Shown here one piece after another: positions 7,447 to 14,683 of a stretch of DNA of 14,683 bases; the first letter of the stretch is position 1; each line of letters starts with the position of its first letter. Origin of the DNA: CAZSMK01 sp964608095. GTDB lineage: Bacteria > Sumerlaeota > Sumerlaeia > MWCT01 > JAGHBZ01. The stretch lies in the NCBI GenBank assembly GCA_964608095.1, contig CAZSMK010000058.1, positions 1 to 14,683 on the forward strand, in the 5' to 3' direction. A program made the translations under genes and the position numbers. A model generated the notes under the pieces. That model was not told the DNA's origin. It did not search any database and saw only the letters and a program-made list of their open reading frames with translations.

Positions 7447-9300
7447 TTGAAAACAGCGATTCGGCGATACCTTACAAACCCGATCATCATCAGGGAAATG
7501 AAAGGCGTGATGAGAAAAACGTCATCGTTCGGGCCGTTGTTGATCATTGCCCTTTTCTCGATTGTAGCGATTTCTATTGCGTGGGCGAGCTTGTCTGAAT
7601 CGTTATACGGCGATATTTCTGAGATGCTCGCCGTAATAAGCCGCGGGCTCTTCACAGGTATCAGCTTCGCTATTCTTTTACTCTCTTCACTCATCGTTCT
7701 CTCGACAACGGCAACCATGATAACAACTGAGCGGGAGAACCAGACCTTCGATCTTCTTGTGGTGACGGGATTATCGAAAAAGCAGATTATTCTGGGGAAG
7801 CTGGTGTCCGCAATCGGGTTCATCTGTTTTCTCATCATGGCGACACTCCCGCTGCTTTCCATTTGTTTTATTCTTGGCGGCGTCTCGTTGCAAGACATTG
7901 TCATTGCCTATGTCTCTATTCTCACCACACTCGCCGCTGTCGGCATGGTCGGCATTATGGCGTCTGCAATTGCAAAAGATTCACGTAAAGCGCAAGGACT
8001 GGGATTTCTTATTATTTTTCTCCTTTTTCTGGGCATCCCCTGGGCGATTGAACTCATAAGGGCTTTCACCGGTCGGTTCTCCTCCACCCCGAACATTATC
8101 TGGCTTTTCAATCCCTACATGAATTTCTTCCGAATATTGTTTCGAATACCGCTATCTCCTTTTGCCGGTGGGTTTTTGATGGCTATCAATCCTTTTTACT
8201 TGATCCTCTTTACCAATAGTGTATTGCTTGCCGTAGGATTCATAATCGCCAACAAATATTTTATTTCTCCCGAAAAAGAGAAGACCAAAATTAGAAAGAA
8301 ATATATCGAAAGTAGAGAAATTTTAGAGAAAAGAAGAAAACGATTTCCGTACTATCTCATCGATCCGCTCAAGAAAAACCGCGAAATTCAAGACGATGAA
8401 AACCCCGCGTTTGTGAAAGAAAAAAGGTATACGTTTGCGTCACGGTTGGTATTTATTATTCGATTTGCCTATATAACGTTACTCTGCGGTGTGGTATTTT
8501 GTGTATCGATGCCGTTCACAGGCATAGATGAAGAGTTTATCGTGGTTTACTATATTATCGGAACATTGATAGGAACACTCTTTACGCTCATTATTTCTTC
8601 GAACCTGGTTGTCGATGAAATCGAAAAGAATACGTTCGACTCGCTGCGCTCCACCATGTTGAAACCCGCCGAAGTGTTCTGGAGCAAGATAGGTTTCACC
8701 TTCATGTGTGCGGCTCTAATCCTTACCACCTATACTGTACCCGGTATCTTGTTTTATATAATCGGAGGTAATCGATGGTTCGCGTGGGATACCTATTCTG
8801 AGTTACCCCCGCTTTCTTTATGGTTATTGGGACTCAACACCATGATTATGTCAGTGGTGCTTGCGTGCATTGTAGGAATTCTGGCTTCATCCATCGGGCG
8901 GACAAAGAAAAATGCCCAGGCAAACGCTATCTCCCTTTTCGCTCTTCTTTCAGTTTCACCTACTCTCATTACCGGAATGTTGTATATCATCGACGAATTC
9001 TTGCTCCATCGCAAATTCAGTTTCGACTATTGGGAGATGGAGAGAACCTTTGCTCCTTTTCTTGCCGGTTTTATGAGTCCATTCTATTACATGGCAACCG
9101 CGATCCATAAGGCATCTTCGTATGGTGATAATGTACTATCCTATATTATCACCTCGAACATCAGTTTTTTGATTTTCGTAGCCATTCTATTCCGGCTCAC
9201 GTATCTTCGATTCAAAAAAATCTGGATACATGGACTCGAAAAAAAATCCATCTTGTCACAGGCATTTAATGTCGTGAGGAAGCGAATATGGGCTCGCTGA
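7447..9300 (+). CDS. ABC-2 type permease with two homologous halves in one chain
   Basis: The 617-residue membrane protein should pair with the ATPase ending two bases upstream. It begins with the ABC-2 hallmark NPIIIREMKG. The first half has about six helices between residues 27 and 270, with the motif ERENQTFDLL (95-104). A charged linker rich in Lys, Arg and Glu spans about 275-330. The second half has about six helices between 333 and 600, with a matching motif DEIEKNTFD (390-398). Each motif marks the cytoplasmic loop after helix two, so the chain looks like an internal duplication that forms a pseudo-dimeric channel alone. The start is TTG at 7447, preceded by GGTGAGG. The next ATG (7498) would remove the conserved NPIIIREM. 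The 3' end overlaps the next gene by 13 bases. Confidence 0.88.
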   Translation: MKTAIRRYLTNPIIIREMKGVMRKTSSFGPLLIIALFSIVAISIAWASLSESLYGDISEMLAVISRGLFTGISFAILLLSSLIVLSTTATMITTERENQTFDLLVVTGLSKKQIILGKLVSAIGFICFLIMATLPLLSICFILGGVSLQDIVIAYVSILTTLAAVGMVGIMASAIAKDSRKAQGLGFLIIFLLFLGIPWAIELIRAFTGRFSSTPNIIWLFNPYMNFFRILFRIPLSPFAGGFLMAINPFYLILFTNSVLLAVGFIIANKYFISPEKEKTKIRKKYIESREILEKRRKRFPYYLIDPLKKNREIQDDENPAFVKEKRYTFASRLVFIIRFAYITLLCGVVFCVSMPFTGIDEEFIVVYYIIGTLIGTLFTLIISSNLVVDEIEKNTFDSLRSTMLKPAEVFWSKIGFTFMCAALILTTYTVPGILFYIIGGNRWFAWDTYSELPPLSLWLLGLNTMIMSVVLACIVGILASSIGRTKKNAQANAISLFALLSVSPTLITGMLYIIDEFLLHRKFSFDYWEMERTFAPFLAGFMSPFYYMATAIHKASSYGDNVLSYIITSNISFLIFVAILFRLTYLRFKKIWIHGLEKKSILSQAFNVVRKRIWAR

Positions 9301-10790
9301 TTAATAAATTGAAGACAATTCGCTCGAGGCTCATGGTTCAAAAATTTATCGATGCATGTCTGCGCTTTCTTCTTATCGGCTTTTCCTTTAACCTTGCAAT
9401 TGTACTTATCGACAGGCTTTTCTTCATCGGTCTCTTCGTGGTCTATTTACCCGCCCTAATAGTGGGCATTGCTTTTATATGCGCGCTCCTGTATGCAGTT
9501 ATAAAATCGCCGGGATTGTTCGAAGCCGCTTTAGAGGCGGATGAAAGAGCAGGTCTGAAAGAGAGAATATCCAGCGCCTATTTGTTACGTATAAAGGAGT
9601 CGCCAGCAGCCGTTGCGCTCCGTGAAGACGCTGAAGCACATTCGCGCCTCATCGAGCCGTCAACAATAGTCGGGTTCAGGCTTCCTCGTATCGCCTACTC
9701 GACCTTTGCAGTCCTTGTCGTTTTTGTACTCTGCAATTCGTTTCTTCCCTACCTTGACGTAGTGCGTCGGAAAGCACGGCTGGAACAGCGTCTCGTGGAA
9801 CGCCGATCTGTGCAAGAGATGTCGCGAAGGATTCAGAATATCTCAGAACTATTGAAGCGGGAGGCGGCAAAAGCCGGCGAAGAAAAACGCGACCGGGCAC
9901 TCGATGCCCTGGCAAAAGACCTCGAACAGATCTCGCACGACCTCGACCTGAACAAGATCGACCGTAAGGAAGCAGCTGTTAAACTCTCGAAACTCACGGA
10001 TAAAATCGCTGAACGGCAAAACATAATGAGAGGGGAATTCAAAAATTTAGACGAGCTGAGCAGGAGTATCGACCAGAAATTAACAAAGAATCTCACAGAA
10101 GCCCTTGCAAAGGGAGACCTCGAGAACGCACAAGAGGAGTTGAAGAAAATCGGTGAAGCGATACGCGAAGGAACAATTCCCTCCGGCGACATGAATAGGT
10201 TAAGCAGCGAACTGGGCAGGCTTTCGGAAGCGCTCAAACAGATAAGCCCGGAGCTTGCGAAGAAATTGGCTGCCGCGGCAAAGGAACTTAAAGAAGGAGA
10301 ACTCCTTAAAGCCGCAGGAGAACTCGCATTATCGGAAGAGGATTTAATGGCATTAACCGAGGCGCTGGACCAGATGGACATGCTCGGAAATCTTACCGCT
10401 GATATGGAGGCTCGAAAACAAGCGCTCCTGGCTGACGTATCGGTTCTCGGTAAAGGGGAGGGAGATGAGAGCCGTGATTTTATCGGACCGGGAATGAGAG
10501 GGGGCGGAATCGGCAAGGGTGGAGAGGCTTCTTTTGACGAATCTCAGACCGTTACCTTCGAAGATACCAAGATTACGGGTGAGAAAGGAAAAGGGCGCAT
10601 CATCAGCGAAATCATGTACAAAGGGCAACCCCTCGAAGGCGACGTCACCGAGGATTATAAACAAGTCTACATAGAATCAAAACAGGAAGCCGAGGACTCG
10701 TTGTCGAGAGAGGTTATACCGGCAGGTTATAGAAAATTCGTTATAGACTATTTCGATTCGATAAATCCGGATAAACTCAAAGGACCCTGA
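9288..10790 (+). CDS. Membrane-anchored coiled-coil protein (DUF4175-like)
   Basis: Not a protein of known function. The 500-residue product has helices at about 25-41, 49-72 and 136-154. Between the second and third is ALEADERAGLKERISSAYLL, a motif I associate with DUF4175-like proteins of VWA operons. Residues about 160-390 are nearly all helical with heavy Lys/Glu/Arg/Leu content, a probable long coiled coil. A Gly-rich stretch (about 395-420) follows, and the end (IPAGYRKFVIDYF, about 477-489) also recurs in such proteins. Counting helices places the coiled coil outside the cytoplasm if the basic N-terminus is inside, but charges around the third helix are ambiguous. The ribosome binding site GAGGAAG precedes the ATG inside the permease gene. 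Inference: a structural subunit or spacer of the envelope complex. Confidence 0.72.
   Translation: MGSLINKLKTIRSRLMVQKFIDACLRFLLIGFSFNLAIVLIDRLFFIGLFVVYLPALIVGIAFICALLYAVIKSPGLFEAALEADERAGLKERISSAYLLRIKESPAAVALREDAEAHSRLIEPSTIVGFRLPRIAYSTFAVLVVFVLCNSFLPYLDVVRRKARLEQRLVERRSVQEMSRRIQNISELLKREAAKAGEEKRDRALDALAKDLEQISHDLDLNKIDRKEAAVKLSKLTDKIAERQNIMRGEFKNLDELSRSIDQKLTKNLTEALAKGDLENAQEELKKIGEAIREGTIPSGDMNRLSSELGRLSEALKQISPELAKKLAAAAKELKEGELLKAAGELALSEEDLMALTEALDQMDMLGNLTADMEARKQALLADVSVLGKGEGDESRDFIGPGMRGGGIGKGGEASFDESQTVTFEDTKITGEKGKGRIISEIMYKGQPLEGDVTEDYKQVYIESKQEAEDSLSREVIPAGYRKFVIDYFDSINPDKLKGP
10779..10784 (+). promoter_or_regulatory. Ribosome binding site favouring a TTG start at 10793
   Basis: AAAGGA ends eight bases before TTG 10793, an ideal spacing. 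The in-frame ATG at 10835 has no Shine-Dalgarno sequence. This is the only direct evidence on which start is used. Confidence 0.45.
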
Positions 10791-10792
10791 GG

Positions 10793-11809
10793 TTGTGGAA
10801 CCATCATAATCATTCGCGGTTTTTTCACGCTTTTATGAAAATACGCATAACCATAGTACTACTCGTTTCAGTATTATGTGTAAGGTGCGGGAGCGATTCG
10901 GCGAGCGATTCGGCGAGCGCTGTGAGCGAGGCGGTACAAATCTTTGGCGAGAGCGGCACCGAAGAGGGTAAATTCTCTGCACCTCGCGCCGTCGAGCTGG
11001 ATCCCGAGGGGAATCTATACATCATAGATATGACCGGGCGAGTTCAGGTGTTTAATCCTGACTTCCGCTATGTTCGATCTTTTTTGTTGCCCCAACACGA
11101 GGAGGGTACCCCTACCGGATTCTGTATTACGCCTGATGACAGAATCTATATCGCGGATACGCACTACAGCCGCATCCTGGTCTTCAATAAGCAGGGCGAT
11201 TTACTGCACACCTTCGGTCAATACGGGCATGAGCAGGGATGCATGATCTATCCCACCGATGTGGCGGTCGATCATGAAGGGAACGTGTACGTCGCCGAAT
11301 ATGGAAAGAACGATCGCATTATCAAGTTCAACAAGAACCATGAATTTATAGAGGAATGGGGCGGTTCGGGAACACGAGAGGGAGAATTTCAGCGACCGAT
11401 GGCGCTTGAAATCGATGCCCAACATCGCCTGCTTGTGTGCGATTCCTGTAATCATCGTGTGCAGATTTTCGATCTTGATGGCAATTTTATCATGAGTTTC
11501 GGTCAGGTGGGAAAGAGTCCGGGCAATCTAAAATATCCTTATGACATCGCGTGCAGCGAGTCAGGGACTATCTTCGTATGCGAATACGGAAATTGCAGGG
11601 TTCAGGCGTTTTCCGAAATCGGCGAGCCGCTCGGAACCATGGGCTCGCCCGGTCGTGCACCGGGCGAACTATACAGCCCATGGGGGCTGGCAGTGATCGA
11701 TCCCGAACGCCTCGTCGTGGCGGATACCGGAAACAACAGGATGATAGTTTTTCCCGTTTCTACAAAACCCGCACTGCCTAAAAAATCACATGCAGGCAAA
11801 GCGAATTAA
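10793..11809 (+). CDS. Exported six-bladed NHL-repeat beta-propeller protein
   Basis: The product is an extracytoplasmic beta-propeller, probably a binding scaffold. Six NHL repeats are visible, each with a GxF/L...P...V/L...D...G.L/IYV..D...N.R.QVF pattern. Their cores include NLYIIDMTGRVQVF, RIYIADTHYSRILVF, NVYVAEYGKNDRIIKF, LLVCDSCNHRVQIF, IFVCEYGNCRVQAF and LVVADTGNNRMIVF. Two starts compete. TTG 10793 has a well-spaced AAAGGA and gives 338 residues. ATG 10835 lacks a ribosome binding site but starts a neat signal peptide (MKIRITIVLLVSVLCVRCGS). The Cys before GSDS could be lipidated, but Arg at -1 makes the lipobox non-standard. A Ser/Asp/Ala linker follows, encoded by a 12-bp tandem repeat. 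The gene starts two bases after the coiled-coil gene and ends three before the VWA gene. NHL propellers can bind protein, RNA or sugars; the ligand here is unknown. Confidence 0.85.
   Translation: MWNHHNHSRFFHAFMKIRITIVLLVSVLCVRCGSDSASDSASAVSEAVQIFGESGTEEGKFSAPRAVELDPEGNLYIIDMTGRVQVFNPDFRYVRSFLLPQHEEGTPTGFCITPDDRIYIADTHYSRILVFNKQGDLLHTFGQYGHEQGCMIYPTDVAVDHEGNVYVAEYGKNDRIIKFNKNHEFIEEWGGSGTREGEFQRPMALEIDAQHRLLVCDSCNHRVQIFDLDGNFIMSFGQVGKSPGNLKYPYDIACSESGTIFVCEYGNCRVQAFSEIGEPLGTMGSPGRAPGELYSPWGLAVIDPERLVVADTGNNRMIVFPVSTKPALPKKSHAGKAN
10891..10919 (+). repeat. 12-bp tandem repeat in the propeller gene
   Basis: GAGCGATTCGGC occurs at 10891-10902 and again at 10903-10914, followed by a partial third copy GAGCG. 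It encodes the Ser-Asp-Ser-Ala linker just after the signal peptide. Since 12 is a multiple of three, copy-number change would lengthen or shorten the linker without breaking the frame. Confidence 0.8.
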
Positions 11810-11812
11810 ATA

Positions 11813-14683
11813 ATGACGGTTTACTTCACAAATCCCTTGTATCTGCTCCTCGTGATACCGCTGGCGCCGCTGGTAGTCATAACGGGTCGGCGATTGATGG
11901 GAATAAGTAAGGTACGGAAGACGTTCATCATCCTCTTCCGCCTATCTCTTTTTCTCCTTCTCGTATGCGCACTCGCAGGACTGAAAGTCGCGAACAAAAC
12001 TGACGACCTCGCGGTTTTTTATTTGCTCGATGTGTCACGCAGCATTCCACGTTCTCTTGTCTCGAAATCCTTGGAATGGATAAACGAAGCAACACAAGGT
12101 CTTCAGCAAAACGACAGCGCGGGCTTGATAGTGTTCGCTTCATCTCCCAGTATCGAGAAAAATTGTGCGTCATCTATCGACGTCCGCTCGCTTCAATCGT
12201 ATGTAGATGAGAACAACACAAATCTTGCATCTGCAATTCGGCTTGCCCTCGCTGCTTTTCCCGGCTATACGCAGAAGAAGATCGTGCTGATATCCGATGG
12301 TAACGAAAACGCAGGAGACGTAACCGAGTCGGCTCACATGGCACGCGAGAACAAAGCCCCCATTTACGTCTATCCCCTCAACATAAGTGAAAAGCAAGAC
12401 GTTCGCATAGATAGAATGGCTGCTCCCCAGTCATCAGTCAAAGATGCGCCGTTTGATGTCAAACTATTGCTCTCCTCGAGCTACGATACCAATGCAGTGC
12501 TGCGGGTATACAAGGAAGATTCCTTGATCCTGGAGAAAAGCGTACCTGTTGAAACCGATAAAAAAAATATGTATAGCGTGCGAGTGACCTTGAAGGATTC
12601 AGGATTCCACCAATTTAAAGCCATGATAGAAGCGCCTGGCGACGAAGTGCCTGAAAACAATGCTGCCTTCGCGTTCAGCCATGTAAAAGATATTCCTTCT
12701 GTGTTGTATGTTGAAGGAAACGTAATGGCTCAGAGCATATTACCGCCCCTGCTCGCCGGCAAACGTATGGCAATCGCCCTAATAGAGCCAGCCGCTTTTC
12801 CCAACGCACTGGACGCTTTGCTCGAATACGATTGTATCGTTCTCTCGAACGTATCTACGGATATGCTTACGTTCCGTCAGATGGAACTCATCGAAAAAGG
12901 GGTGCACGATTTCGGTATAGGTCTTGTCGTCATCGGTGGCGACAGTGCCTACGGACCCGGCGGGTACCAGGACACGCCGATTGAAACCGCGCTGCCGGTA
13001 TCCATGGAGGTAAGCCACAAAAAGGTTCTCCCTAACGGCGCATTGGTCATAATTCTCCATACCTGCGAAATACCGAGCGGAAATTTGTGGGCGCGCGAGA
13101 TAACCCTGGCGGCGTTACGCGTTCTTTCAAGCAAGGATTATTTCGGCGTGCTGTTTTACGGCGGGGCAGGAGAACAATGGCTGTTTAAACCTGAACCTGT
13201 CAGCAGCAAGAAAAAAATGGAAGGACTCATAATGGATGTGATGCCGGGCGACATGCCCTCGTTCGACATCACCTTGCAAATGGCATATGAGGAGCTGACA
13301 AAACTCAATACCTACATGAAACATATAGTGATCATTTCCGACGGCGACCCCCAGACGCCCAATCCCGACCTGGCAAAGAAGATAGCCGCAGCGAAAATTA
13401 CCATATCGACCGTGGTGATCAATCCGCATACTCCACGTGATGCGGAAGTCATGGCTGCTCTTGCAAAACTCGGGAACGGTAATTTTTATTATCCAAAAAC
13501 CAGCAACGAACTCCCAAAGATCTTTACCAAAGAGGCAATGATCATACGTAAATCGGCAATTATCGAACAACCGTTTACGCCGCAATATGTGCAATATTCA
13601 GAGGCGCTGACAGGATTTTCACAACAGGACTTCCCGCAGCTGCTCGGTTATGTAAGCACCAGCGAAAAAAAGACGGCAACGGTTCCCATGATAACGAGCG
13701 GAGAAGATCCGCTGCTCGCCATGTGGCGCTATGGTCTCGGAAAATCTGTGACCTTCGCTTCCGATGCGACCACGCGTTGGGCACAACACTGGACTCAATG
13801 GGAAAAGTTCGACAAGTTCTGGTCGCAAATTATCAGGTGGGCGACCCGCGAAACCGCTGGCACTAATTACCTTTTATCAACCAGCACGGAGGGCGACGTC
13901 ACACTCGTAGTACTCGACGCCCTTGACAATGAGGGATATTTTATAAATTATCTTCAACCTCGTGCGCAAATTGTCGACCCGGACCTGAAAGACTATGCAG
14001 CCGAGCTGATACAGGTCTCGCCCGGAAAGTACAGGGCTGAAATCTCTACTCCCAAGCCCGGCAATTATCTGATGAGCATAAACGTCGGTGATGAGCAGAA
14101 TCCTCAAATCGTTGTCGGCGGGTTATCGACGTCCTACTCTCCCGAGTTCAATGATACCGAGACGAACATGGCGTTACTGAACGAAATAACGCGTGTGAGT
14201 GGGGGCGATATGATTACGCCTGAGACGGAGATATTCCGCCATGATCCGCCCTCGGTTCGACAACCTCAGGATGTCTGGCAGTATCTTGTCGCGCTTGCGG
14301 CGGTTCTGCTTCTTGTCGATATCTTCAGCAGGCGCGTTATCTTCAGGTGGAGCGATGTCAGGGAATCAATGGCAAAAGGATATGCAAAATTTGCAGATTC
14401 GCTCCGCGTTTTCAAACCGCGAGAAGTCCCCGCTGCCTCTGAGCCTACGGAGGCGTTATTGAAAAAACGTCAGGAGCTGTGGGAACGACGTGGATTGAAA
14501 GAGCAATCGAAGAGTGAGTTGCTGCAACAAATGGAAGATATAAAAGGGGGCTCGTTCGAGCCGGACGAAATAATGAAGAAAGAACAACCTGCTACAACGG
14601 AAGAAGAGACGGTCGAGAAAAAGACGCCACCGGAACCCAAACCGGAAGAGGAATCTCATATTCGGCGGCTCCTCGATATTAAA
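11813..14683 (+). CDS. VWA / amidotransferase-like membrane protein, 3' end beyond the window
   Basis: The frame is open from ATG 11813 to the right edge: 957 codons, no stop. Helices lie at about 7-23 and 38-56, with basic residues between, and a third at about 822-838. By the positive-inside rule the domains face outside and the tail is cytoplasmic. The first VWA domain (about 64-200) has an intact metal site: D73-x-S75-x-S77, Thr136, Asp162. A beta domain follows, then an amidotransferase-like domain (about 296-400; VIGGDSAYGPGGY at 373-385) with no catalytic Cys-His-Glu set seen. The second VWA (about 405-555) has lost DxSxS (H416, C418, I420) but keeps ISDGD (508-512). Next come a conserved segment (DPLLAMWRYGLG), a beta domain, and a Lys/Glu-rich tail; HIRRLLDIK suggests the end is near. 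BatA-like VWA proteins are the closest relatives I know. Confidence 0.86.
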   Translation, partial: MTVYFTNPLYLLLVIPLAPLVVITGRRLMGISKVRKTFIILFRLSLFLLLVCALAGLKVANKTDDLAVFYLLDVSRSIPRSLVSKSLEWINEATQGLQQNDSAGLIVFASSPSIEKNCASSIDVRSLQSYVDENNTNLASAIRLALAAFPGYTQKKIVLISDGNENAGDVTESAHMARENKAPIYVYPLNISEKQDVRIDRMAAPQSSVKDAPFDVKLLLSSSYDTNAVLRVYKEDSLILEKSVPVETDKKNMYSVRVTLKDSGFHQFKAMIEAPGDEVPENNAAFAFSHVKDIPSVLYVEGNVMAQSILPPLLAGKRMAIALIEPAAFPNALDALLEYDCIVLSNVSTDMLTFRQMELIEKGVHDFGIGLVVIGGDSAYGPGGYQDTPIETALPVSMEVSHKKVLPNGALVIILHTCEIPSGNLWAREITLAALRVLSSKDYFGVLFYGGAGEQWLFKPEPVSSKKKMEGLIMDVMPGDMPSFDITLQMAYEELTKLNTYMKHIVIISDGDPQTPNPDLAKKIAAAKITISTVVINPHTPRDAEVMAALAKLGNGNFYYPKTSNELPKIFTKEAMIIRKSAIIEQPFTPQYVQYSEALTGFSQQDFPQLLGYVSTSEKKTATVPMITSGEDPLLAMWRYGLGKSVTFASDATTRWAQHWTQWEKFDKFWSQIIRWATRETAGTNYLLSTSTEGDVTLVVLDALDNEGYFINYLQPRAQIVDPDLKDYAAELIQVSPGKYRAEISTPKPGNYLMSINVGDEQNPQIVVGGLSTSYSPEFNDTETNMALLNEITRVSGGDMITPETEIFRHDPPSVRQPQDVWQYLVALAAVLLLVDIFSRRVIFRWSDVRESMAKGYAKFADSLRVFKPREVPAASEPTEALLKKRQELWERRGLKEQSKSELLQQMEDIKGGSFEPDEIMKKEQPATTEEETVEKKTPPEPKPEEESHIRRLLDIK

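Noticed and set aside
7416..7904. 162-codon open frame on the - strand
   Set aside because: It mirrors the first hydrophobic part of the ABC-2 permease and shows no independent coding evidence.
9833..10516. 227-codon open frame on the - strand
   Set aside because: It is antisense to the coiled-coil region of the gene at 9288-10790. The Lys/Glu-rich codons there read as Ser/Phe/Leu on the other strand with no stops. No domain or sensible ribosome binding site was seen.
13127..13594. 155-codon open frame on the - strand
   Set aside because: It is antisense to the second VWA domain, which shows clear family motifs on the + strand. The opposite frame has a Cys/His-rich composition without any recognisable domain.
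1..14683. CRISPR array, insertion sequence or integrated element at the tRNA
   Set aside because: No regularly spaced repeats, transposase or integrase motifs, terminal inverted repeats, or duplicated tRNA 3' end were found.

Overview
The window looks like a bacterial chromosome segment of medium G+C (roughly half, judged by eye). All recognisable genes read on the + strand. The ABC-2 transporter, VWA/amidotransferase-like, coiled-coil and NHL genes together recall gene sets I know from Planctomycetes and other PVC-like or candidate phyla. The taxonomic suggestion rests on gene content only and is tentative.

Layout: 1-295 has no confirmed gene. It holds two near-perfect inverted repeats, a 20-codon ORF with a strong Shine-Dalgarno sequence, and a probable promoter. 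A tRNA-Val(GAC) with encoded CCA lies at 296-373, followed by T-runs and about 240 bases of apparently non-coding DNA. From 613 to the right edge there are nine genes with almost no space between them, five junctions being start/stop overlaps or abutments and the others gaps of 2-3 bases.

Genes 1-3 (613-3935) form a binding-protein-dependent importer of the ferric-iron/thiamine/aminoethylphosphonate class: a lipoprotein binding protein, a permease with two fused halves, and an ATPase. Genes 4-9 (3919 to the edge) form a different module. It has a large exported, membrane-anchored auxiliary protein with a DUF4350/GldG-like region, an ABC-2 ATPase, an ABC-2 permease with two halves in one chain, a DUF4175-like membrane coiled-coil protein, a six-bladed NHL-repeat exported protein, and a 957-codon (incomplete) protein with two VWA domains around an amidotransferase-like domain.

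Working model (inference): genes 5 and 6 are the ATP-driven membrane engine. Genes 4, 7, 8 and 9 supply mostly extracytoplasmic domains that form or regulate an envelope complex, loosely like Gld ABC-auxiliary systems and Bat-type VWA operons. The substrate is unknown. Gene 4 starts inside gene 3, so the importer and the envelope module are probably co-transcribed. Whether they share a function is open.
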